The notes beneath the pieces were generated by a model that made no database searches, was not told the origin of the DNA, and was given only the letters and a program-made list of their open reading frames with translations. Made by a program: the position numbers and the translations under genes. A stretch of 64,000 bases of DNA from Caulobacter sp. (GTDB taxonomy: Bacteria > Pseudomonadota > Alphaproteobacteria > Caulobacterales > Caulobacteraceae), in contig JAUXTQ010000002.1 in assembly GCA_030678995.1 (NCBI GenBank), forward strand, positions 22,819 through 86,818. Reading direction: 5' to 3'. Shown here one piece after another: positions 36,668 to 44,903 of this stretch; within the stretch, counting starts at the first letter, position 1, and every line of letters starts with the position of its first letter.

Positions 36668-37598
36668 CAAACCAGAAGTCTCAGTTGTCATCGCCTGCCG
36701 AAACGAGGAAGAGAACGCCGAAGCGATCGCCGAGGCCGTCATCGAGCAGCTGACGACCGTTACCGACTCCTTCGACATCATCTTCATCGACAATCAGTCG
36801 CAGGATCGCACGGTGGAGATCATACGGGCGATGAGCGGCCGCGATCCGCGCATCCGTCTGATCATTAACACCCGCAACTATGGGCAGATGCGATCGCCAA
36901 CCCACGGCATCTATCAGGCCGGCGGAAAGGCGGTGATCTCCATGTGCGCCGATTTCCAGGATTCACCCGCCCTGTTGCCTGAGTTCGTGCGACGCTGGCG
37001 CGATGGCGTGGGCATCGTGCTGGGGGTGCGGGAAAGCGAAAAGTCCGGCGTCGTGCTGAGCTTCATGCGAAGCCTTTCCTACAATCTGCAGAAGCGCTTT
37101 GGCGACTACGCGATCATTCCCAATGCGACGGGCTTCGGCATCTATGACCGCCGCGTGGTCGAAGCCATTCGCGCGCTGAACGAACCAGAGCCATTCTTCC
37201 GCGGCCTGCTTGTCGAAACCGGCTATCGCATCGAGACGATCCCGTTCAAACGGCCGCCCAGAGCCGGCGGCCAGTCAAACAACAACTTCTTCACCCTGCT
37301 GGACTTTGCCTTGAACGGCCTGGCCGGATCTTCGAAGAAGCTCCTGCGGGCGCCCCTCTATGTCGCGTTCTTCGTCGGGCTGTTGACCGCCATCACCCTC
37401 GGTGGCTCGGTCTTTGCCCTGCTCACCGGCAACTCGGTCCAGCTCTGGCTGTTGGCGGCGATGATAGAAGGACAATTCTGCCTGTTGTTCCTGTTCCTGG
37501 GACTGCTTGGAACACAGGTGGCCCTGGTATCCGAACGCACGCGCAATCAGCCCCTGGTGCTTGAACACGAACGCGTCAACTTCCCACCGGGATACTGA
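36660..37598 (+). CDS. GtrB/DPM1-type glycosyltransferase (GT2)
   Basis: 312 residues. GT-A fold: SVVIACRNEEENAEAIAEAV, DIIFIDNQSQDRTVEII, LIINTRNYGQMRSPTHGIYQAGGKAVISMCADFQDSP, with DFQD in the place of the DxD. Two C-terminal transmembrane segments (about 230-290) flank TQVALVSERTRNQPLVLEHERVN, as in polyprenyl-phosphate sugar transferases of the GtrB family. It is likely to load a sugar on undecaprenyl phosphate at the inner membrane. Next gene is GtrA-like (TGATG overlap). Confidence 0.88.
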   Translation: MASKPEVSVVIACRNEEENAEAIAEAVIEQLTTVTDSFDIIFIDNQSQDRTVEIIRAMSGRDPRIRLIINTRNYGQMRSPTHGIYQAGGKAVISMCADFQDSPALLPEFVRRWRDGVGIVLGVRESEKSGVVLSFMRSLSYNLQKRFGDYAIIPNATGFGIYDRRVVEAIRALNEPEPFFRGLLVETGYRIETIPFKRPPRAGGQSNNNFFTLLDFALNGLAGSSKKLLRAPLYVAFFVGLLTAITLGGSVFALLTGNSVQLWLLAAMIEGQFCLLFLFLGLLGTQVALVSERTRNQPLVLEHERVNFPPGY

Positions 37599-37993
37599 TG
37601 ATGTTCGACTGGCGGTCTCCGAAGGAATGGAACACCCTCTGGCGTTATTACCAGGCAGGGATCATCAACACGGCATTCGGATATGGCGTATTTGCGCTTC
37701 TCGTCTGGCTGGGGCTCAACATCTATCTTGCGCAGATAATTTCCCACGTTCTTGGGATGACATTTAACTACTTTACGTACAGCCGGCACGCCTTTGTGGG
37801 GCAAACGACGACAAGGACGCGTTTTGTCCTGTCCTACGCGGGGAACTATCTGCTTGGCCTGGCGACCCTGCGGGTCATCGCGAGCTTCATAGCCTCGCCC
37901 TACGCCGCAGGGTTTGTCTCCACCGTGATCGTGTCGTTGGTGAACTACTTCGTCCTCAAGCGGCTCGTGTTCCGGCCGCGGGACGGGGCATGA
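37598..37993 (+). CDS. GtrA family membrane protein
   Basis: 131 residues, four transmembrane segments, with WRYYQAGIINTAFGYGVFALLVWLG, HVLGMTFNYFTYSRHAFVG and FVLKRLVFRP, the GtrA pattern. The family flips polyprenyl-phosphate-sugars, so it is expected to serve the GtrB-like enzyme. ATG at 37598, with a second ATG immediately after. Its stop overlaps the next gene (ATGA). Confidence 0.88.
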   Translation: MMFDWRSPKEWNTLWRYYQAGIINTAFGYGVFALLVWLGLNIYLAQIISHVLGMTFNYFTYSRHAFVGQTTTRTRFVLSYAGNYLLGLATLRVIASFIASPYAAGFVSTVIVSLVNYFVLKRLVFRPRDGA

Positions 37994-39366
37994 CAGGATG
38001 GCGCTCCATTTTGCCCGACTGGCGCTGGGTGGAACCGGCCCTGGCGGCGGCTGTTGTGGCGGGCATCATCTGGTGCGCCGTTTATCTCTACGTCCATGGC
38101 TACCTGCCCCAGCCGTTCCTCTACGACCGATCCGACACCTACGGCGATTGGTTCAATACGGCGGGTTGGGCCCGTGACAAGGGCAGCCACGATTCGTGGA
38201 AGTCGATCTACCCTCCACTGTCGTTCGTGTTCATCCGCTTGTTCGGCATCAATGGATGCTACACGAATCCGCCTGGCGGTGAGCTACTCTCCCACTTGCG
38301 GGCGTGCGACGGGGTCGGCGTCTCGGCGATCTGGCTGATCTTCGCGATCAACGTGGCGCTGGTCTGGCGCACCTTCCGCAAACTGGACCCAAAGACAGCC
38401 CTGCCGCGGACAATCTGCGTCGGCTTGGGCTTTCCCATGCTCGACGCAGTCGAGCGGGGGAATCTGATGCTGATCACTTTCACCTGTCTGATCCTGGCGC
38501 TGGGCCCGCTCTTGCGGTCAGCCAGGCTGCGCTGGCTGTTCGCGGGGCTGGCGGTGAACTTCAAGGTCTATCTTATCGCCGCCTTCGTTCCACTGCTCCT
38601 GAAACGCCGTTGGCGCTGGGTGGAAGGCGCGCTGATTGCCGTAGTCCTCGTCTACATGTTCAGTTACGCGATCCTCGGACGCGGAACACCCGCAGAGATC
38701 GTAAGGAATATCATTCAATTCTCAAACGGAGCCATCTATTCCATTATGGATATTTGGCACGGAACCAACTATCGACCGCTACTTTCGCTGATGTCTGAAG
38801 GCAACTTTCCCTTCACGTTGCTAATCGGATCCAAAAACGTCGATATTATTCTGTTCGTCATTCCGCTATTACAGCGCCTGGTTCAGCTTTTAATTATAGT
38901 CGCCGCCGGTGCTGTATGGCTGAGACCGGAGGCAGTTTCGTCGTTCAGAGTAGTCAGTCTGGGCCTGCTCCTGGCGATGGTTACGTCGGACGCGGGACTG
39001 TACAGCATGGCGTACTTTATGCTGTTCGTCATGATGGAGCCTTGGCGCGGTGTTGGCCGGCGCTGGGCTATTGTCGCATGTTATATCCTGGCCTTGCCCC
39101 TGGACATTCGCATCGATGCTCTGCCGGCGACGCCGCAGAATCTATATTTTGGCAACCTCAGGGCTCTCGTTGACAACTATGTTGTTGTCGGACCGTTTGT
39201 GCGCCCCCTCATCGTGATGATGGTCGCCGTCGCCCTGTCGTTGACCACGATCCGGGAAGTCTGGATGGATGTCCGCCTGCAGGGCTGGGCGGGACGCTGG
39301 CGTTTGCGCCGTGACGCGCCTTTGCTTCCCGGTGTGCGTCGGCCAGAGCCGCGGGGCGTGGAATGA
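37990..39366 (+). CDS. Polytopic membrane glycosyltransferase-like protein, paralogue 1
   Basis: 458 residues with about 10 transmembrane helices. DRSDTYGDWFNTAGWARDKGSHDSWKSIYPPLSFVFIRLFG is a luminal/periplasmic loop with acidic residues close to the first membrane segment, as in GT-C (GT87/DUF2029-like) polyprenyl-phosphate mannosyltransferases. It shares this loop and NFKVYLI with the next gene. The middle and later parts (about 38690-38900) are AT-rich. Probably transfers a lipid-linked sugar to the polymer; exact donor unknown. Confidence 0.72.
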   Translation: MTGWRSILPDWRWVEPALAAAVVAGIIWCAVYLYVHGYLPQPFLYDRSDTYGDWFNTAGWARDKGSHDSWKSIYPPLSFVFIRLFGINGCYTNPPGGELLSHLRACDGVGVSAIWLIFAINVALVWRTFRKLDPKTALPRTICVGLGFPMLDAVERGNLMLITFTCLILALGPLLRSARLRWLFAGLAVNFKVYLIAAFVPLLLKRRWRWVEGALIAVVLVYMFSYAILGRGTPAEIVRNIIQFSNGAIYSIMDIWHGTNYRPLLSLMSEGNFPFTLLIGSKNVDIILFVIPLLQRLVQLLIIVAAGAVWLRPEAVSSFRVVSLGLLLAMVTSDAGLYSMAYFMLFVMMEPWRGVGRRWAIVACYILALPLDIRIDALPATPQNLYFGNLRALVDNYVVVGPFVRPLIVMMVAVALSLTTIREVWMDVRLQGWAGRWRLRRDAPLLPGVRRPEPRGVE

Positions 39367-40778
39367 GCCCGGGCGCCCAACCCGGGCCTCAAAGTCCCAA
39401 CGGGCCCTACGCAGGTCAAACCTCCTCCCCAGAACCTCGACTAGATGATCGGTTCCCCGGCGCGCCTCAAACTATTCCTCAGGTCGTCAAGCGGGATTGG
39501 TCTTTCCCATCGCAAATCGCAATAGAGCAATTCATGCTGATCCTGGTCTTGGTGGGATTGGTATATATCGTTCAGCAATATGTTACTTTGGGCCATCTAC
39601 CCCGCCCCTTTAATTCAGATCCATCCCAATCTTTGATGGATTTCTATAATACAGCATACTGGTCACACCGCCCCGGTGCTTACGAGATCTGGCACACGGT
39701 CTACCCGCCGCTCTCCTTCCTGTTCGCCCAGATCGTAACAAACGATGCCTGCTATGTGGGCACAGCGTATGATGCCCGCACATGCGACCCCGCCGGCGCC
39801 GGGTTCATCATGGGATTCTATCTACTCAACACCGTCCTGGTCTTCCTTTCGCTCCGGCGATCCAGGGCGGCGGCGGTTCCACGCACTCTCGCGCTCTGTC
39901 TAGGGCTTCCGATGCTCTACGGTTTGGAGCTCGCCAACCTAATCATTCCCTGCTTCACCCTCTATGTTCTGGCGGAAGGGGGGCTGCTGAAGTCTCGGTG
40001 GGCACGGCACCTGTTCAGGGGGCTCGCATTCAATTTCAAACTCTATCTATTGGTTGTCGCCCTCCCGTCCGCGCTGCAACGACGCGTTGGATGGTTGATC
40101 GTCGCCGGCGTGACCTGCCTGACAATATATCTTGTCACTCTGGTAGTTTACCGATCGGGGACCCCATGGGATATATTTACCGATCTGGTCTTATATTCTC
40201 GCGATCAATCAAAATTGTACTTCGAGCAAAATCACCTGGCGGAGATTGCGTCAAAAAGCAACGACATTTGGAACCGAACTCTTCCGGCCATTCTACGTCT
40301 TGGTGAAGCCATCGCGCTTACCGGTCTTGCTTCGGGCCTGATATTGAAAGACGCGGTCAGTCGCCGTCGACTGACCGCCTTGGCGCTTACGACTATCTGT
40401 GCGGAAGCTGCAATTCATACTCAGGGGTTTTCCGCCGACTACACGCAGATATTTCTAATATTTCTAATATTTCGCGAGCGAGAATGGAGCATAACATCTT
40501 CCATAGTTATAGTAATGGCGTACCTTCTTTGCGTCACTGCGGACATTGCCCTTGTGGACGCCTATCGTGAATTCAAAATGAGCTTCCTTTCTGGTCGTCT
40601 CGTTGAGGTGGAATTTGGACTTACTGCGAGCCAGTTTGTAAGGCCACTATTGATCGTGATGATTCAGATGGGACTGACTGGCATGCTGTGGCGAAAGGTG
40701 ATCGATAACTCAAATCGCCCCGCCCGACGGTACGCCACCTCCTTCGCCTGGATCGGGCGGCCAAGGCGGCGGGATTGA
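39363..40778 (+). CDS. Polytopic membrane glycosyltransferase-like protein, paralogue 2
   Basis: 471 residues, about 10 transmembrane helices after a 45-residue proline-rich N-terminal tail. Shares FYNTAYWSHRPGAYEIWHTVYPPLSFLFAQIV and FNFKLYLLVV with the neighbour, so the pair arose by duplication. The latter part (about 39540-40600) is as low as 35% GC. Same GT-C-like class; likely a second sugar transfer. Start ATG overlaps the previous stop (ATGA). Confidence 0.7.
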   Translation: MSPGAQPGPQSPNGPYAGQTSSPEPRLDDRFPGAPQTIPQVVKRDWSFPSQIAIEQFMLILVLVGLVYIVQQYVTLGHLPRPFNSDPSQSLMDFYNTAYWSHRPGAYEIWHTVYPPLSFLFAQIVTNDACYVGTAYDARTCDPAGAGFIMGFYLLNTVLVFLSLRRSRAAAVPRTLALCLGLPMLYGLELANLIIPCFTLYVLAEGGLLKSRWARHLFRGLAFNFKLYLLVVALPSALQRRVGWLIVAGVTCLTIYLVTLVVYRSGTPWDIFTDLVLYSRDQSKLYFEQNHLAEIASKSNDIWNRTLPAILRLGEAIALTGLASGLILKDAVSRRRLTALALTTICAEAAIHTQGFSADYTQIFLIFLIFREREWSITSSIVIVMAYLLCVTADIALVDAYREFKMSFLSGRLVEVEFGLTASQFVRPLLIVMIQMGLTGMLWRKVIDNSNRPARRYATSFAWIGRPRRRD

Positions 40779-40805
40779 AAGTCGGCCTGCGGGGGCGACC
40801 CACCC

Positions 40806-41954
40806 CTAAAACCCTCGCGCCTCCAGCCAGCCCGTTACCGCCTTCGCTGCTTCCGGCAGCAGGTCGTGGCGTTCGATGTAGTAGTGGTCGGCGTCCTTGA
40901 TCTCGACGAAGGTCTTGTCCTCCGACGCCAGCGCCTCAAACAGCCGCGCGGCGTGGCTGGGGGTGCAGGCGAGGTCGGCGGTGTTGCTGATCACCAGGGT
41001 CGGGCAAGCCACGTTGGCGGCGTTCTTCAGGCCGTGGGCGCGGCTCTCGTCATAGCTCCACTGCGAGAGCCAGGAGCGCAGGGTGGTGAAGCGGCCAAGG
41101 CCCACCGGCCCGTCGTTCACGATGCGGGGGTCGCCCAGGTAGCAGGTGTAGGGGCGGCGGTCGGACGGGTCCTGGGTCGGGTCGGTCCAGCGCACGTCGC
41201 TCATGGTGCCGTAGACGACGAACGGCCGTTCCATGTCCGGGTCGGTCTTCTTCAGCTCGGCGAGGGTCGCCTTGGCGCGGGCGGTGATGCGGCGGTTGCG
41301 GGCGATCTGGGCCTCGCGGAAGCGGGCGACGAATTCGGGGCTGTAGGGCGGCTGGTCGGGACAGGCCGGGTCGTAGATGTTCAGCGACGGGTCGCGCTCG
41401 AACGGCCGGTCCTCGTCGAGGATCGAGGGGTCGAGCCACTCGGTCATGGTCACCGAGCGGCTGATGTGGGCCGCCAGCAGCATGATTCCGTCGGCCGGCT
41501 GCAGGCCCGCGGCGGCGAGATCGATGGGGTCGCCCGCCGGGGTCTCGGTAATCGTCGGGTTGACCGCCTGCTCCTGGTAGAACAGCGACAGCGAGCCGCC
41601 GCCGGACCAGCCGCCGAGGATGACCTTCTCGTAGCCGAAGCGCTTCTTCAGGTCGGCGATGCAGGCGCCCAGATCGGTGACGCACTTTTCGAGAATCAGG
41701 GCCGTGTCGTTTCCGCGATAGCGCGGGTTGCAGTAGATGACGTGCCGGCCGGCGTGGGCCAGGGCGCTGACCAGCGGCAGGAAGGATCCGCCCCCGATCG
41801 GATGGCTGAAGACGATCGCCGTGTTCGACTCGCCGGTCTGGGGCCGAATGCGCATGCATTCGATGAACACCCGCCCCTCGGGCCCGCCGTAGGTCTCCTT
41901 CAGGCGGCTGCTCTCGGCGTAGGAAAAGCCGTAGGGCTCGCGAATGATGCTCAT
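40806..41954 (-). CDS. Alpha/beta hydrolase family protein
   Basis: 382 residues. IVFSHPIGGGSFLPLVSALAHAGRHVIYCNPRYRGNDTAL (oxyanion-hole HPIGGG context), nucleophile elbow GGWSGGGSLSLF (Ser about 116), and a terminal DADHYYIERHDLLPEAAKAV with the catalytic His. A long insertion (about 130-270) forms a lid. No signal peptide. Substrate unknown. It converges on the glycan cluster's last gene. Confidence 0.8.
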   Translation of the reverse strand: MSIIREPYGFSYAESSRLKETYGGPEGRVFIECMRIRPQTGESNTAIVFSHPIGGGSFLPLVSALAHAGRHVIYCNPRYRGNDTALILEKCVTDLGACIADLKKRFGYEKVILGGWSGGGSLSLFYQEQAVNPTITETPAGDPIDLAAAGLQPADGIMLLAAHISRSVTMTEWLDPSILDEDRPFERDPSLNIYDPACPDQPPYSPEFVARFREAQIARNRRITARAKATLAELKKTDPDMERPFVVYGTMSDVRWTDPTQDPSDRRPYTCYLGDPRIVNDGPVGLGRFTTLRSWLSQWSYDESRAHGLKNAANVACPTLVISNTADLACTPSHAARLFEALASEDKTFVEIKDADHYYIERHDLLPEAAKAVTGWLEARGF

Positions 41955-42048
41955 GAGCTTCCCCTGCGGCGCCCGTTCGCCCGCTTGCGAAGGCCAGCCG
42001 TATCTGGTTTCTGAGTCCGGAATTCAGGGCGGAGAGTCAAGGAAACCC

Positions 42049-42738
42049 ATGTCCCAGCACCCCTCCGGCATCCATCACCTGGCCTTCATGGCCGGGGACA
42101 TCAAGAAACACATCGCCTTCTTCTCGGAGGTCATGGGCTGCCCGCTGGTGGCGCTGTTCGACATGCACGGCGTGCCGGGGGGCCTGCACGCCTTCCTGCG
42201 GCTGAACGAGCACAGCTATTTCTCGATCGTCCAGCTGCCCGACGTGGACCAGATCCCCATCAGGCTGGGCGAGACCCACGCCGGCAGCGGCGCCCTGCCC
42301 AGCGCGCCGGGCACGCTGCAGCACCTGGCCTTCCGGGCCGACACCGAGGACGCGCTGATCGCCATGCGCGACCGAATCCGCAGCCACGGGGTCAACGTCA
42401 TCGGTCCGATCGACCACGGCATGTGCAAGTCGATCTACTTCGCTGGCCCCGACCAGATGACCCTGGAGGTGGCCACCGCCACCGGCAACATCGACCCGGC
42501 GCTGTGGATCGACCCGGCCGTGCTGGCCAAGGCCGGCATCAGCGACGCCGAGGCCGAGCGCTTCAAGGCCCCGGCGGCCTATGAGGGCCCCAGCCCCGTG
42601 CCGCAGCCGGCCTACGACGAGACCAAGCCGCACATGGCCTATCCGAAGGAAGCCTATCTGAAGATGCTGGCCATCCCGGACGAGGCCCTGACCGCCGGCG
42701 CATCCTACGCCGAACCGCCGGTCAAGGCGCACGCCTGA
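42049..42738 (+). CDS. VOC family protein (glyoxalase/dioxygenase-like)
   Basis: 229 residues. Two VOC half-modules: HPSGIHHLAFMAGDIKKHIAFFSEVMGCPL (His-binding) and TLQHLAFRADTEDALIAMRDRIRSHGVNVIGPIDHGMCKSIYFAGPDQMTLEVATAT, with H and E in positions that usually ligate a metal. C-terminal 60 residues form an extra tail. Could be a ring-cleavage or glyoxalase-type enzyme; substrate not deducible. ATG 42049 is preferred over the longer frame. Five bases precede the CoaA-like gene. Confidence 0.8.
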   Translation: MSQHPSGIHHLAFMAGDIKKHIAFFSEVMGCPLVALFDMHGVPGGLHAFLRLNEHSYFSIVQLPDVDQIPIRLGETHAGSGALPSAPGTLQHLAFRADTEDALIAMRDRIRSHGVNVIGPIDHGMCKSIYFAGPDQMTLEVATATGNIDPALWIDPAVLAKAGISDAEAERFKAPAAYEGPSPVPQPAYDETKPHMAYPKEAYLKMLAIPDEALTAGASYAEPPVKAHA

Positions 42739-42743
42739 GCGGG

Positions 42744-43445
42744 ATGAGCATCGCCGGCCTGGCGGAGCGGATCGCAGGCAGGGCCTCGCCGGGCGAGGTG
42801 CTGGTCGTCGGGGTCACCGGATCGGTGGCGGCGGGCAAGAGCACTCTGTGCGCGGCGCTGAAGGCGGCGCTCGAGCCGGTCCGACGGGTCGAGGTGGTCT
42901 CGACCGACGGCTTCCTCTGGCCAAACGCCGTGCTGAGCGAGCGCGGCGTCCTGATGCGCAAGGGCTATCCGGAGACCTATGACGTCGAGGGGCTGGCAGC
43001 GGCCCTGCGCGGCCTGCGGGAGGGGCCGGTGACGGTCCCCGGCTACTCCCACGTGATCTATGACATCGACCCGGCGCTGGCGCGGCGGGTGGCGCCGCCT
43101 GACATCCTGATCGTCGAGGGGCTTGGCCTTTCGCCCCGGCCGGAGGGCCTGGACCTGCTGGTCTATCTGGATGCCGGGGAGGCGGACCTTGAGGACTGGT
43201 TCGCGCGACGGTTCATGGACCTCTGGCGCGCCGCGGAGGCCGATCCCGCGTCCTTCTACGCCCGCTTCCGGAGCATGACCGAACAGGAGGCCGAAACCTT
43301 CGCCCGCGCGGTGGTCTGGACGCAGATGAACCTGCCCAACCTGCGGGGGCACATCATTCAGGCGCGGGACACGGCGGACATCGTGGCGCGCAAGCGGGCG
43401 GACCACCGTCTCGTGCTGGAGGCGGCGGCTACCTCCCGCTGCTGA
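42744..43445 (+). CDS. CoaA-like (pantothenate/uridine kinase-type) P-loop kinase
   Basis: 233 residues. P-loop GVTGSVAAGKSTLCAAL (24-40), VVSTDGFLWPNAVLSERGVLMRKGYPETYDVEGLAAALRGL and VPGYSHVIYDI, then PDILIVEGLGL, all as in type I pantothenate kinase. At 233 residues it is shorter than CoaA (about 316), lacking the C-terminal region; it may be a substrate-variant or minimal form. Overlaps the next, opposite-strand gene by 17 bases at the 3' ends. Confidence 0.8.
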   Translation: MSIAGLAERIAGRASPGEVLVVGVTGSVAAGKSTLCAALKAALEPVRRVEVVSTDGFLWPNAVLSERGVLMRKGYPETYDVEGLAAALRGLREGPVTVPGYSHVIYDIDPALARRVAPPDILIVEGLGLSPRPEGLDLLVYLDAGEADLEDWFARRFMDLWRAAEADPASFYARFRSMTEQEAETFARAVVWTQMNLPNLRGHIIQARDTADIVARKRADHRLVLEAAATSRC

Positions 43446-43692
43446 CCGTGATTTCCTTGATCAGGGCCTGGACCTGGGCCTTGCCGCCGGCGGCCCAGAC
43501 CACCTTCAGATGCGCCAGGGTGCGGGCGGCGGCGTCATCGAAGCGCCAGTCGCAGTTGTCGAAACGGCAGCTGTCGAACACCGGCGGCTTGCCGCCGCTG
43601 TAGACCATGCGGCAGTCGCGGAATTCGCAATCGGCGAACGCCTCGCCGTCGAGCACCACGGTCTCGTGGTTGAAGATGGTCGCGGTCTGCAT
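43429..43692 (-). CDS. Small hypothetical protein with pentapeptide-like motif
   Basis: 87 residues. FADCEFRDCRMVYSGGKPPVFDSCRFDNCDWRFDDAAART has A(D/N)CxF-type units reminiscent of pentapeptide repeats or a right-handed helix, though with only a few turns. The C-terminal helix KAQVQALIKEITVSSG follows. Conserved as far as I recall in Caulobacterales; no function. Reads on the opposite strand and converges with the CoaA-like gene. Confidence 0.6.
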   Translation of the reverse strand: MQTATIFNHETVVLDGEAFADCEFRDCRMVYSGGKPPVFDSCRFDNCDWRFDDAAARTLAHLKVVWAAGGKAQVQALIKEITVSSGR

Positions 43693-43700
43693 GGGAGTCT

Positions 43701-43850
43701 CTATTCGTCGTCGGTGGCGGCGGGGGCTGGAGCCCCACCCTGCTCGAGTTCACGGGCGCGCTTCTTGGCCTCGGCCTTTTCGGCGGCCTTGACGGCCTTG
43801 AGGCGCTCGCGCTCACTGCGTTCGAAATTGTAGTTGGGCTTGCGCGCCAT
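43701..43850 (-). CDS. Small basic conserved protein, 49 residues
   Basis: Reading MARKPNYNFERSERERLKAV, then an Ala/Lys/Glu-rich helix and an acidic end TDDE. The start is ATG at 43850 and the stop TAG at 43701-43703. A strongly charged coiled-coil-like helix with the MARKPNYNFER start is a pattern I recall in many alphaproteobacteria, always of unknown role. It lies eight bases from the stop-side of its neighbour. It is too short for ordinary gene finders. Confidence 0.65.
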   Translation of the reverse strand: MARKPNYNFERSERERLKAVKAAEKAEAKKRARELEQGGAPAPAATDDE

Positions 43851-43878
43851 CAATTGCTCTCCAGTCAGTCGGGGCCGG

Positions 43879-44064
43879 TCAGCCCTGCTGCTGCGAGTTG
43901 AACGTCGCGGCGCAGATGGCTTCCAGGTGCTTGCGGATCGAACGGGCCGCGAGCAGGGCGTCGACCGCGCGGCAGCCGTCCGCCTTCAGCCGATCCTTGA
44001 TCAGCTCGACATCCTTGTACTGGCCGGACCGGGCCAGGGTATAGGCGCGTTGGACAGTGGACAT
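43879..44064 (-). CDS. Small conserved protein, 61 residues
   Basis: Helical, reading STVQRAYTLARSGQYKDVELIKDRLKADGCRAVDALLAARSIRKHLEAICAATFN. The pattern is widespread in alphaproteobacteria as a small uncharacterised protein. No membrane segment or cysteine motif. Twenty-eight bases separate it from the 49-residue gene, so the two may form one transcript with the 43429 gene. Bases 44065-44269 show no gene. Confidence 0.6.
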   Translation of the reverse strand: MSTVQRAYTLARSGQYKDVELIKDRLKADGCRAVDALLAARSIRKHLEAICAATFNSQQQG

Positions 44065-44269
44065 CGGTTTCAGCCTGCTCGAGGACGGGCGCGCCCGGGG
44101 CGGCGCGCGCGATCAAACTGTCGAAAGGGAGTGCGACCAGCCAGGCGCCGAAGGACGGCGAACCCGGCGGGTGACCGGACCCGGACGATATTTGATCGCC
44201 CGGTCCTACGCGAGATAGTGCTCCAGCGCCACCAAAATGCGGTTCGCAAGTGCGAAATGAGCCTTTGAA

Positions 44270-44677
44270 CTACCGCCCTTTGAGCAGATCGAAGCCCTCG
44301 GTGGCGGCCTGAACCTCGGGTGTGTAGTCCTCCATCTCCTGGATACGGCGGATTTCGATGACCTCGTTTTCGGCGCCCGGACAGCGCGCGGCCCAGGCCG
44401 TGGCGTCCTCCAGCGACCCCACCTCGATGATCCAGAAGCCGCCCAGTGTCTCCTTGGATTCGGCGAACGGGCCGTCGGTGACCAGGGGCTTGCCACCCTG
44501 GAACGACACCCTCCGGCCGGTGGCGGGCGGGTGCAGACCCTCGCAGGCGCGCAGGACGCCCGCGTCCGCCAGCGACTGGTTGAAGGCCATCATCAGCTCG
44601 ACGCGGTCGACCGGAAGGTCGAGCTCGGGTCCGGCGGTCTCATAGCCCCCGGGGATCATCAGCAGCATGTAACGCAT
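44270..44677 (-). CDS. YCII-related (DGPF) domain protein
   Basis: 135 residues. MRYMLLMIPGG at the start and PLVTDGPFAESKETLGGFWIIEVGSLEDATAWAARCPGAEN, the DGPF-type YciI fold, often next to ECF sigma factors and of unknown catalytic role. C-terminal extension AATEGFDLLKGR. No sigma factor is seen here. Convincing family call; function unknown. Confidence 0.88.
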   Translation of the reverse strand: MRYMLLMIPGGYETAGPELDLPVDRVELMMAFNQSLADAGVLRACEGLHPPATGRRVSFQGGKPLVTDGPFAESKETLGGFWIIEVGSLEDATAWAARCPGAENEVIEIRRIQEMEDYTPEVQAATEGFDLLKGR

Positions 44678-44773
44678 GGTCGTCTCTCCTGTGACGGTTC
44701 GTCAGGATGACGAACGGCAAACGCGGTCGCCGACAATTCCATCGAGGCCATCTGACCAGAGCTCAAAATCACT

Positions 44774-44888
44774 GTCATCCCGGACGGCCGCCAGGCTGAT
44801 CCGGGACCCAGATTGAATCCCGTGTGCGGGCGCGAGAAGCCGAAGCTGGGTCCCGGCTCTCCACGCTTCGCGTTCCGGCCGGGATGAC
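44774..44888. repeat. GTCATCCCGG-type dispersed inverted repeat, copy 2
   Basis: Matches copy 1 (18014-18124) in both ends, GTCATCCCGGACGGCC and CCGGGATGAC, and in the inner GATCCGGGACCCA/CTGGGTCCCGG arms; the middle differs. Both copies are preceded by CACT. It lies between two minus-strand genes. Confidence 0.7.
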
Positions 44889-44903
44889 AGTTTTGGATGG
44901 CCG

